13,055 bases of DNA, taken from Enterospora canceri. Its lineage: Eukaryota; Microsporidia; Enterocytozoonidae. The stretch lies in contig LWDP01000057.1 of the NCBI GenBank assembly GCA_002087915.1, forward strand, positions 1 through 13,055, written 5' to 3'. Below the pieces are notes generated by a model. It was not told where the DNA came from. It searched no databases and worked only from the letters and a program-made list of their open reading frames with translations. A program made the translations under genes and the position numbers. The first letter of the stretch is position 1; every line of letters begins with the position of its first letter. Below, in pieces: positions 1 to 8,400 of the stretch.

Positions 1-426
1 TTAAACCTCTTCACATCATTCCAGATGTTTCCCTTTCTTTATACAGTTCAATTAGCATGTTTTTATGTGATCGTTTTTGAGCTTAAGGTTTCTTATCATC
101 TAATAGTGTTGGCACAAGCCTTATAATTCATTTATAGCTGCTTGAACCTACTACAATATAATAAACGCTCGTTTTATACATATTTGTATATGTTTCTCCT
201 GCTATAGCCCTCTTGAGCATGATTTCTAGAGAAATGAACCTGATCATTAAATGAAATACTTACTCCAATAGCCTTTTTGAGTGCTCAGAACATACAAAGG
301 TATCCTTAACAAGGTTTATAGCCTCTGTAACATGCATAGCAGCTATTTATATGTTCGTGTCGTAGCAGATCATTATGAAATTGTGTTTAGTTTGATCACT
401 ATTAAAGTGATCTCTTGTTCAACCTT

Positions 427-710
427 TAGAAATGCTTTTCCACCTGATAGGTTTTTAGACACGTTAAACATTAAAATAAGCATGGAATTTTGTGCCCGCT
501 TATTAATATTGCTGTTGTAGCGTTGTCCACAAATTTTTGCAACAAGAATTTAAATCATTTTTGGAAATTAGTCCCTATCTGTTCAACCATCAAACCATTT
601 GAGTTCAGATAAAAAGAAACAGCAAAGAGCAACGTAAAAAGTGTATCGCGTAGCATAAGAGCCGTAAAAGAGAGTATATCAAGAAGTTTATGGCTGTCCA
701 CAAACTTTTG
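427..710 (+). repeat. 284-bp exact direct repeat, copy 1 (probable contig end)
   Basis: This stretch begins TAGAAATGCTTTTCC, ends CACAAACTTTTG, and is identical by eye to 712-995. It stops immediately before the single N at 711. A perfect repeat whose two copies meet exactly at an ambiguous base is what an unmerged overlap between adjacent contigs looks like, so this copy is probably the end of the left contig rather than a biological duplication. Confidence 0.9.
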
Positions 711-711
711 N
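711..711. other. Single N: probable scaffold joint
   Basis: This is the only ambiguous base in the window. It lies between the end of one 284-bp copy and the start of the next. The true sequence probably runs from 710 straight to 996. Confidence 0.8.
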
Positions 712-995
712 TAGAAATGCTTTTCCACCTGATAGGTTTTTAGACACGTTAAACATTAAAATAAGCATGGAATTTTGTGCCCGCTTATTAATATTGCTGT
801 TGTAGCGTTGTCCACAAATTTTTGCAACAAGAATTTAAATCATTTTTGGAAATTAGTCCCTATCTGTTCAACCATCAAACCATTTGAGTTCAGATAAAAA
901 GAAACAGCAAAGAGCAACGTAAAAAGTGTATCGCGTAGCATAAGAGCCGTAAAAGAGAGTATATCAAGAAGTTTATGGCTGTCCACAAACTTTTG
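712..995 (+). repeat. 284-bp exact direct repeat, copy 2 (probable contig start)
   Basis: Identical to 427-710. After 995 the sequence continues uniquely into the 3' flank of the DOHH gene, so this copy is the one physically continuous with the genes to the right. Confidence 0.9.
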
Positions 996-1000
996 CAACA
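809..1000 (+). repeat. 21-bp direct repeats 171 bp apart, possible mobile-element ends
   Basis: The motif TGTCCACAAATTTTTGCAAC(A) at 809-829 recurs at 980-1000 with one change (T to C at the eleventh base). The first unit also has it at 524-544, and a truncated copy lies at 695-710. Unlike the 284-bp duplication, this pair lies within one unit and so is not explained by the scaffold joint. The length and near identity suggest termini of a small non-autonomous element, but I see no inverted partner and no target duplication. Confidence 0.4.
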
Positions 1001-1041
1001 GAGTGTAGGATATTGGCTCTTACGCGCCTATGATTGTCTAA

Positions 1042-1890
1042 TTAGTCCACATTCAAATATTCCTCACTGTCTTTGTCAAGTATTTCTAATCCAACTTCAC
1101 AGCTTTCCCTTATAATTTGTATTTCTGTATTCTTATGCCTCTGTAGAATCTCCTTACATCTTTCTGTTCCAATTGCACCCAATGCCTCTGCTGCTTCGTG
1201 TCGTACAACGTCCTCCTCATTCTCATCCTCTATTACACTCTCTAACACATCTATACTGTGTTCATTCTCCATTTGACCAAAAACGTAGCTTATTTCGTGT
1301 CTCAATAGCCCAGATGGATCCTGGAATCCAGTTGCCAGTATTCTAACTGTTTCCTTCGTATTGAGATCCCTAAGTTTAAACATTGCCTGATACTTTTCAG
1401 TCAGTGTTCCAGTCGTAAGCATTTGCCTGAGCTTTTCCAAGTCGTCTGTTTCTGCTGGATGTGCTGGGTCTCTGCTTCCAAAAATGCTTAATTCACCCTG
1501 GAAATCCAATTTGAGCTTGTCTATTGCCAAAATGGCTGATTCACGTACTAAGTCTGTTTCATCCTTCAAAAATGGCTCAATTTTCTCTATGATGCCCTTA
1601 TCTGAGAAGTTTCCGAGAGCTTCAATAGCTTCGTGGCGTACAATTGGGTTTGCTTCTGTATTCTGTGCCAATCCAATCAGAAATGGAATGCTTATTTCTC
1701 TTTTCATTTGTCCTAGGACATATGCTACCTCGTGATCCAGTAATACTGATTTACCACAAATGCACTTCTGTAGTGCTAGAGCAGCATCATCAGTGTCCAA
1801 TGTCCTCAAATAGAATACTGTCCTGTTCTTTATTACGGCTGGTGTTGAATTCTTCTGAATCAAATCAATGTATTTCTGTAGACAAGTCAT
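1042..1890 (-). CDS. Deoxyhypusine hydroxylase (DOHH), HEAT-repeat di-iron monooxygenase
   Basis: DOHH hydroxylates the deoxyhypusine residue of translation factor eIF5A to hypusine, the last step of that modification, in the cytoplasm. From the ATG at 1890 the protein has 282 residues, close to the 302 of the human enzyme. Two HEAT-repeat halves carry the four His-Glu iron-binding pairs: LDHEVAYVLGQM (H53/E54), VRHEAIEALG (H86/E87), LLRHEISYVFGQM (H198/E199) and VRHEAAEALG (H231/E232). A linker with SRDPAHPAE near 139-147 matches the DPAPPAE region of known DOHH, and the end has the conserved VRESCEV-like IRESCEVGLEI. An in-frame ATG at 1932 would add 14 residues (MINCIKKIYKCYTI). I prefer 1890 because the N-terminus then aligns with the family and TTACACC lies just before it. 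No intron is needed. Downstream of Cdt1 on the same strand, 45 bp away. The only real alternative, a generic PBS-lyase HEAT protein, is disfavoured by the paired HE layout and the linker. Confidence 0.95.
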   Translation of the reverse strand: MTCLQKYIDLIQKNSTPAVIKNRTVFYLRTLDTDDAALALQKCICGKSVLLDHEVAYVLGQMKREISIPFLIGLAQNTEANPIVRHEAIEALGNFSDKGIIEKIEPFLKDETDLVRESAILAIDKLKLDFQGELSIFGSRDPAHPAETDDLEKLRQMLTTGTLTEKYQAMFKLRDLNTKETVRILATGFQDPSGLLRHEISYVFGQMENEHSIDVLESVIEDENEEDVVRHEAAEALGAIGTERCKEILQRHKNTEIQIIRESCEVGLEILDKDSEEYLNVD

Positions 1891-1900
1891 TATGGTGTAA
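1891..1900 (-). promoter_or_regulatory. C-containing motif just before the preferred DOHH start
   Basis: Read on the minus strand the ten bases before ATG-1890 are TTACACCATA. Microsporidian genes often carry a short C-rich (CCC-like) signal just upstream of the start codon. Here it is weak (ACACC), but it favours the start at 1890 over the upstream ATG at 1932, which lies next to the end of the Cdt1 gene. Confidence 0.35.
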
Positions 1901-1934
1901 CATTTGTAAATTTTTTTTATGCAATTGATCATAA

Positions 1935-1940
1935 TTTATT
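1935..1940 (-). terminator. AATAAA overlapping the Cdt1 stop codon
   Basis: On the minus strand the last lysine codon and the stop form AAATAAA, so a canonical AATAAA polyadenylation hexamer straddles the TAA at 1938-1936. Overlap of stop and poly(A) signal is plausible in compact microsporidian genes. In AT-rich DNA the hexamer also arises easily by chance. Confidence 0.35.
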
Positions 1941-3006
1941 TGTCACTTTTGTCCTGTTTTACGATGTATATGTCGTCTTTGATTGTTTTTTTGGTGTATT
2001 TGTCTCCTAATGCACCCAAAATGTTTTCTCTTGCCCTGACATCACCGATTCTGAATTCTAATTCTGATAGTCTTATGGCTCTCCTGTCTTCTACCCTGAA
2101 TATCCGATCCAGTTTATCGGTGTAGTTCACTTTCATTTGCTCGTATTTTATGAATTCTGCTTTCCTGATTTTTTCTCTTTCTTCTACTCTTTTTAGTATT
2201 GCACCATATTCCAATTTGGCCCTTTCTACGACTGTTTTCTCCCCTACTTCATTCTTAATGAATGTAGCTCTACGTTCATCCTCCTGCTTTTTGTTTCTTT
2301 CTAAAATCATTTTGTATTTCTCATCAGCTGTCCTCTTTACAATATCTTCAGAGTGTGGCATAGAATCCATGACACGGCTAAACAGCTCCTTCTGACCAAT
2401 TTCAACCGTACTGAGATCAAAATCCATATGAAATCGCTTACCCTTGTGTTCAAGATTGTTCTGTTTTAACCAGTTATTGTGATTCTTGTGCAATAGTTTG
2501 AGAATCGCTACTTCAACCGGTTCCTCTTTTGCTATTGTGATTATAAATGTGTATATTTCACCGTATTTGATCTCTTTGAAGACTATTGAATCCTGTAGTA
2601 TGAATTTCAACTGTCTGAGGTGTTTCTGAGTTATTCTTTGACCAAACACTTGTTCCATACTTGGTTTGTGATACTCGTAAATCAAATTGAGCTTTCTGGT
2701 TTTGCTGTAATTGTAGACATTCAGAATGATTTTGTACAGCTTGACAAGTAGCTTTATGTGAGGTGGGAAGTATATTGTGCTATCTAAATGAGCCTTATGC
2801 AGTTGAGTAGACTCCCCAAATTGACAAATTGCATGTTTTCTGGAATTCAAAGAATCTACTTCTTTGCTATCTGCTTCTGAACTGCCATCACCTGTGTAGA
2901 AATCAATTGGATCTGTTGATTTGATTAATACCATCTTGTTTGCATCATCAGATGATTCAGTGAAGACACCACTATCATTATTGTGTCTGAATTTCTTTAC
3001 TGTCAT
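1936..3006 (-). CDS. Cdt1-like DNA replication licensing factor
   Basis: Cdt1 acts in the nucleus with ORC and Cdc6 to load the MCM2-7 helicase at origins in G1. This 356-residue product is short for the family (human Cdt1 is 546). Residues 1-75 are acidic, Ser-rich and probably disordered. Residues 79-158, starting YFPPHIKLLVKLYKIIL, match the Cdt1 middle domain (the geminin-binding fold in animals): an L/YxPPxxxLLxxLY helix, a KPSMEQVFGQRITQKHLRQLKFIL segment (about 114-137) and a short beta-hairpin (EIKYGEIYTFIITI). Residues 224-292 are highly charged and probably helical. Residues 293-352 (KLDRIFRVEDRRAIRLSELE, then a hairpin ending DDIYIVKQD) look like the C-terminal MCM-binding winged helix. 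The ATG at 3006 follows a CCCACCC motif by 6 bases. No PIP-box degron or geminin is visible. I recognise the family by pattern, not by search; another winged-helix protein is possible. Confidence 0.72.
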   Translation of the reverse strand: MTVKKFRHNNDSGVFTESSDDANKMVLIKSTDPIDFYTGDGSSEADSKEVDSLNSRKHAICQFGESTQLHKAHLDSTIYFPPHIKLLVKLYKIILNVYNYSKTRKLNLIYEYHKPSMEQVFGQRITQKHLRQLKFILQDSIVFKEIKYGEIYTFIITIAKEEPVEVAILKLLHKNHNNWLKQNNLEHKGKRFHMDFDLSTVEIGQKELFSRVMDSMPHSEDIVKRTADEKYKMILERNKKQEDERRATFIKNEVGEKTVVERAKLEYGAILKRVEEREKIRKAEFIKYEQMKVNYTDKLDRIFRVEDRRAIRLSELEFRIGDVRARENILGALGDKYTKKTIKDDIYIVKQDKSDK

Positions 3007-3012
3007 TCAACA

Positions 3013-3019
3013 GGGTGGG
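3013..3019 (-). promoter_or_regulatory. Microsporidian-type CCC motif before the Cdt1 start
   Basis: The minus strand reads TTCCCACCCTGTTGA directly before the ATG, so a CCCACCC heptamer sits 6 bases upstream. C-rich signals at this position are a described feature of microsporidian transcription/translation starts. It is conspicuous in DNA this AT-rich and fixes the start of the Cdt1-like gene. Confidence 0.65.
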
Positions 3020-3474
3020 AATTTTGACACGTGTAAAAGAATAGAAGTAAATAAGATAAGGAATGAATATCAAACATTGCGATCAGAATAATAAAATTAG
3101 TTGGTGATAAAATATCAAGAATTTTGGTAAGGTGTTGATTTCATTGTTGTGTTTGGTTGCAGAACTATCTTACTCTTGTACCTGAAGATCCTTCTTCTTT
3201 CCAACCATCTATATGACAAAAGGATTTAATATATCTCTGGTTATACTTCTTGGTTCTTTACAAATAATCGATATATCTATTACGTATTCTTTTGATCTTT
3301 GAAAAGCGTTGTGATAACCTCAATAATTAGTCTCGCACAACATTAATAATAAAGATTATGGGGTTTTGTTTTAAATTCTCCTTTGATAAGAGTTGGTGGT
3401 GTGGTCATCGTTAAACAGGCTATTTGTGAGCATGTTTGCTAGGAACAAATATACGTATTGATATTGACGCGTGT
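3020..3474. other. Spacer between the Cdt1-like gene and the hAT element
   Basis: About 455 bp without a supportable gene. It holds the 5' flank of the minus-strand Cdt1-like gene. No clear TATA element, RNA gene or repeat stands out. The hAT insertion site lies at its right end. Confidence 0.6.
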
Positions 3475-3482
3475 ATATACAC
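3475..3482 (+). repeat. Left target-site duplication of the hAT element (ATATACAC)
   Basis: ATATACAC abuts the left terminal repeat and recurs exactly after the right one at 5486-5493. Eight base pairs is the hAT hallmark length, and the sequence fits the hAT target preference nTnnnnAn (T at position 2, A at position 7). Confidence 0.95.
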
Positions 3483-3493
3483 TAGGGCAACCC
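3483..3493 (+). repeat. Left terminal inverted repeat of the hAT element
   Basis: TAGGGCAACCC, the exact reverse complement of 5475-5485. The leading T/CAGGG type of end is typical of hAT elements and is where the transposase cuts. Confidence 0.95.
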
Positions 3494-3666
3494 AGGAATT
3501 GTGTGTCTTTTACTCCTCCGAAACATGAGTAAATATTGTTTGTTGTCGAATGTCTGTATATTAATTTTAGGGGTTAACCAACATGGCATTTTAAATATTT
3601 TATTTGTTTACTTCTCGCTTTTTGTCATTCTCCATTACATGTTAAAAACCTTGAAATTTATACTAA

Positions 3667-5043
3667 ATGGGACAATCAAAAAAAAGTAAGGTTGCAAAGA
3701 TAGCTGAATTGGTCAGTTTAGAACCAGAAACGCTTTTTGTGGTATTAAACAGATTTCTGTTTTGCTGTGCGTGTAGAACTGACATTAAATCCCTTACATC
3801 AAGGGATGTCAGGCGACACATTGGGTCAATATTACATAAAAATAATGTTTTATGTACTAGACTCAATGTGTTATCTACAAAAACTTATCAAAACGATAGG
3901 TTGGTCGCGAAAACTGTTACAAAAGGTTTTCTAGAAGCTGATATTCCTCTCTACAAGCTTCGAATAGAGTCGATCAAACGTATGTTTGACGATCTGAACG
4001 TTGGAGCTCCCAGCGAGTCGGTTTGTAGGCGCATGGTTGCTGATATTGCAACTGATCAGAAATCGCTTAACAGGACGCAAATATCAAACCAGCAGGTCTA
4101 TGTAATAATAGATGAGACTGAAAAGAAGAAGCATAAGATATTTAATGTCATATGTGGTTTGATTATGCGTCCTGATAAACGATTTCTGATTGCATCACGA
4201 GCTATCACAGGTTCGGCATGCGCAGAGATGCTAAACAGCGTAATACTTCAGGTATTTGCTGAATATGGTTTGCGACATGAGCAGCTTTGCCTGTTGATCA
4301 CTGATGGTGCCTCCTAGAACATCCGTTGGTGTCGGTTGTTCTCGGGCCATTACATCAACTGTCTGCACGTCACCTGCTTTGCGCACATCCTGCATAACAT
4401 GTCTGAGGAAATATTTAGACGTTATCAGGGAGTATTGCAATTTATTGAAACGTTTAGTCACGTTTTGAGCAGGAACCCTGAAGCTACATCATTTTTCAGG
4501 TCGATTGGAAAGTTTGAACACCCAATACGTGTTCGTTGGGGTACATTGTTAAGGGCAACGAACTTCATCAACACCTATTTTGATCACATATTGATATTTT
4601 GTGATCAGAATAGGTCAGGTATCAAAAGTGACAGTTTCAAACTGTTGGATATACAGTCCAGGAATCTTGATATTAAGGATAATATTAAAGAAATATCGGA
4701 CTGTTATGGACACTTACCTGACCTCATAAAGAGGGTTGAGAAACGGTCTTTCTCGATTGAGGAAGCATATGACATGGGTTCAAAAATTAAGTTTCGAAAT
4801 GATCCATTCAATTTGATGGGTTATTACACTAAGAAATTTAATAAGAACCTGATAAGTGAAATTTGTAACAACACAATTACAGGTGTTGGGAACGGACAAA
4901 TTGATCGCCTGAAGAAATGTCCATCAACATCTGTTGAGGTGGAGCGATCATTTTCTATGGTGACCAAAATGATGGCAAAGGATCGAAATTTCGACATGGC
5001 CAACTTTGAGGCTTACGTTATGATCAGATACAATAAAATGTGA
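3667..5043 (+). pseudogene. hAT transposase with one in-frame stop
   Basis: This enzyme would cut and paste the surrounding element. The frame spans 458 codons and is open throughout except for a TAG at 4315-4317 (codon 217). Motifs in order: a small C2H2 BED/CGGBP1-like zinc finger (C33, C36, H51, H57); first catalytic Asp in VIIDETEKKKH (D149); second in LLITDGAS (D213), directly before the stop; CFAH (237-240), the hAT CxxH motif; IRVRWGT (W291), the RW motif of the insertion domain; and CPSTSVEVERSFS with the catalytic Glu (E426) leading into the C-terminal dimerisation segment. All essential residues are present on both sides of the stop and in the same frame, so the defect is a point change or base-calling error, with no frameshift. 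The start ATG at 3667 directly follows an in-frame TAA. The product is short beside Hermes (612 residues), mainly in the insertion domain. An 8-A run at 3678-3685 near the start could be slippery. Confidence 0.9.
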
Positions 5044-5474
5044 TGAGAAATATTATTTTTTAAAATCTCATAAATTCTAGACAAACATACCGAGGTATAG
5101 TTCTATTACGTGCGCATGACGAAAAATTGTATTCAGGGGTAAAACCATTATTTTTTCGGCCACATTTATCCTAAGCGCTCATTGCCTAGGTTTGGATAAA
5201 AACTTTACTACCCTCATTTACAAGGTAACAATTATATATTACACATTACCTATTAACAACATATTAATATAGTAAGGTTTTTGAATTGGACGTAATCTTT
5301 ATTGACATAAATATAAACAGAAATCACCAAACCCCATTTTGTAAACATTCTGAAACAAACTTGTTTGCTTGGGTTTTTGAAAGTACTACGTCTTTCATTG
5401 AGGTAAAGCTACCCACATGTGTTTTATGGTGTCATGTTTGCTAGCTGGTGTTATTTGCCTTTGTTTACTTTTCC

Positions 5475-5485
5475 GGGTTGCCCTA
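5475..5485 (-). repeat. Right terminal inverted repeat of the hAT element
   Basis: GGGTTGCCCTA, the exact inverse of 3483-3493, followed directly by the second ATATACAC. Confidence 0.95.
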
Positions 5486-5493
5486 ATATACAC
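5486..5493 (+). repeat. Right target-site duplication of the hAT element (ATATACAC)
   Basis: Matches 3475-3482 in all eight bases, showing that this end has not been lost or rearranged since insertion. Confidence 0.95.
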
Positions 5494-8400
5494 TAAATTC
5501 TAGTAAAATTTGATATTAATTTATAAATTGTGCATCCTATGATAAGATTGAACATTTATATAGAGAGTATATGTTATGTTAAATAATATAAATATTTGCA
5601 ACATGCCCTGTTGATTATTTATACAAGCGTACATGATTTAAAGTATAATTGAGATATGCGTCTTTTAAGCTGCCTCCCATAATTAAATTATAAACCACAA
5701 TAACATTTCCAATTATGAAAGAAAAAAATGTAATCAAAACTAATAATAATAGATTATTTACACTCAAAATGCATTATATAAATTTTATAAACTGAGAATA
5801 TGTTATTTTGCTACTTGATTACATACTTGCATATCATGTAGTGGTACATGCAAAAATAGAAGGTTTTAACAACCGCAATATTAGCATAATTTAAAGTATT
5901 AATATTAATACTACCAAAAACACTTTACAAGACATTAACATATGTATAATAATATCCAGAAAATACAATGTTAATTGTGTGAACAATAAAAAAATTAAAA
6001 GAATTATAAACACATCCGATTTCATGAAAACATAATCATAAAAGAATATATGTTGTTTAGAGTATAATGCAGTATATAATTTTTACAATACATTATAAGA
6101 ATATATTTTCAACTTTTCTAAATAAATAGATTTTGTTACTATCATATGCATAAATTTACAATGGCAAATAAATATGTGATTAAACCATGATTTTATCTAG
6201 CAGACAAATGATTATATAAACTAAATTATTTGATCTGTAAACTAAACTGTTTCATATTAAAATTTTTGTAAAAAATTAAACAGTAGTGTTGCTTTTCATT
6301 TAACGAATACTATAATAACATGCATCATTTTATATATTTAGTACCTTACTATAAAAAGTTGTAGGTGTCTTTAAATAGTTATAAAAAACAAATGTAAATT
6401 CTTGCATCGTTTAACATTTATAAATAATCTGATAATTTATAGTTACAAAAAGAAGTTGGTATTAAAAAATACGATGCAAAATTAATAAATAAGTATATGC
6501 TTATTTAGTGTTGCTTTTGTTGGTTATGATAAAGCAAATGGTTTATTGACTATAAAATTTTTTGATCATAAACATTTTAATTCATTTTGAATAAATAAAT
6601 TGTAATATGGATATATTGAAATTAAACTTGAAAATATCTACAGTTGCCATTGAGACATCAAGTTTGAATGTTTATGATACAAATATAGAAATGTAAATTT
6701 TTGTGTTAATTAAAGTACAGTCGAAGCAAATATCTTGATCATAAAAGAAAAGCCTATATAAATTTATCAAATTTAAATATATCAAATTTAAAAGACTAGT
6801 GTAAAATTAGGTATGTATCCATGAACAAAAATGTATTCGTACGCAATATATAATGCAGTCGAAACTTTGATGCTAATTCGATCGTTAATCTTCAAGTTAA
6901 ATGTAGTGATAGATTATATTTAGAAATAGTCTCAATATACATCAACAATTTACAATTAGTAAAACTTCATCTAACCATTGCTAGCTATCATATCCAATCA
7001 TTTAAGTATTCTACATACGTTTTCATTAGAATCATGGCAAAGCTTCGTAAGGGTTTTAATAGATTACTGTATTCTTAATAGATTTTACACCACCAAAATA
7101 TGTAAACTAACAATAAAATATGTTAATTCTTTTAACTTGTTTATATGTTTCCATTAAGGTCTATTATGTAATTATTTGCGTGTAACTTTGAAAATACATA
7201 ATTTTGTTATATTAATATCTATTAAATATAAATAATGTATGTGATTGCTATAAATTAATTTGAGAATATACAATCTATTATGCTTTTTATACTATTACAT
7301 TTTTCACTGCAAGTTCATCATACAGTATTCATATCTTAACAGTATAAAAGAAGATGTTTTATTGTTCACAATAGATATAATCGAAGACTGTGAAATTAAT
7401 TATTCTAGTACAATAATGTTGACAAAAAGCTTGAGGTATATTCTGCCTTTAAAAACGCATCTGGTTGTCGTTCGTATTCACTTTATATACATTTTTATAT
7501 TTAGCCCTTCCCATATATGGATAAACAGGTTCTTTTAAATATAATAAATAAAGAACTCTTAAATAAACTATTTGTCTTTCTAAAATTATTAAAAAATAGG
7601 TAATACAAGACTTTGAAACTACATACCGATAAAACTTATATGCTATTTACAATAGTTAAACTTAAATTTCATAATAGTATGCATATGTAACTCAAAAAGT
7701 AAATACACTAACAAATCAGATTATAATACTGTTAAACATAATAAATATTGAATTGATCTAGAAAATTAGGTGTTGTATTAAATTATGTATGTTAAAAATA
7801 AGATTAAAAAGCGTTTTGATAAGCCCTCCTTAAAAACACAAGCGTGTCTTAAAAATATTTGAAGCTGTTATTATAGCGTATCACAATTAGTTTTGTAAAA
7901 TAAATAATATTTACTGTTTTATAAACTCAATTAAACACATTTAATAAATTAAACTTATATGTATTTTACTATTTTAATTTGTAATATATTATATTTGTTG
8001 TTAAAGTTATGCTAACATATAGGAACCTTACACAAACGATTCTCTTTTTAAGTATAAGCCAAGTATAAGAATGATTAAGAATATATCATAATTATTGAAT
8101 GGTATAATCCATTAAACAGAAATTTTTAAAATACATTTATATATTATATGTTTTCAGTTATTTACTTGTAGTTTATTCAAAAATAGATTATACTGAATCG
8201 ATATAAAGATAAACATTCAAACAAATAAAATAGCAATATCCACTAATAAATTTATAGACCAAATGATCACATCAAACTAGAAGGTTTAAAACAATAATTT
8301 TATCATGCTAATATAGCAAATATATTTGTATAATTTAATAAAACGTTTATACTAAAATGTTGTTAGCAATTAAAATATATAAGTCTAAATTGGTTAAAGA

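Larger units (their letters stand above)
1..1041. other. Gene-free stretch with intermediate GC and an assembly joint
   Basis: No gene can be supported here. Single 60-base lines counted by hand give about 33-35% GC, between the housekeeping genes (one line 48%) and the desert further right (22-23%). Short open stretches exist on the minus strand (for example a 39-codon ATG frame over roughly 150-270), but they are broken by stops and resemble no family I know. Decayed coding DNA is possible but unproven. The right half is dominated by the 284-bp duplication around the N at 711. Confidence 0.6.
3483..5485 (+). mobile_element. Complete hAT-superfamily DNA transposon, 2003 bp
   Basis: Boundaries are set by 11-bp perfect terminal inverted repeats (TAGGGCAACCC) inside a perfect 8-bp target duplication. 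The inner part holds one transposase reading frame (3667-5043) with about 180 bp of 5' and 430 bp of 3' noncoding sequence. After the 11 bp the ends diverge (left AGGAATT, right GGAAAAG, similar if one base is gapped). GC is high for the window (27 of 60 bases in the line at 4501), unlike the desert beside it. This fits a relatively recent arrival. The transposase has one premature stop, so this copy is probably not autonomous but could be moved by an intact relative. Confidence 0.95.

Noticed and set aside
281..520. 79-codon plus-strand open frame at the left
   Set aside because: It starts at GTG, has no recognisable domain, and runs into the duplicated contig-end sequence.
427..995. A biological tandem duplication
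   Set aside because: Exact identity and the N exactly at the junction make an assembly overlap more likely.
1073..2395. Plus-strand open frames across the DOHH and Cdt1-like genes
   Set aside because: They are antisense to two genes with clear family motifs and have Ser/Cys/Leu-rich shadow composition.
3501..3689. Small hydrophobic 62-codon frame at the left of the hAT element
   Set aside because: It begins at GTG, lies in the transposon 5' noncoding part, overlaps the transposase start in another frame and resembles no transposon accessory gene.
3667..5043. Two separate genes in the hAT element
   Set aside because: Both halves share one frame and together form a single hAT transposase; the right half has no ATG start of its own (TTG only).
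7260..7538. 92-codon frame in the desert
   Set aside because: It starts at TTG, is rich in Ile/Tyr/Phe/Leu as expected from random AT-rich DNA, and has no C-rich start signal or domain.
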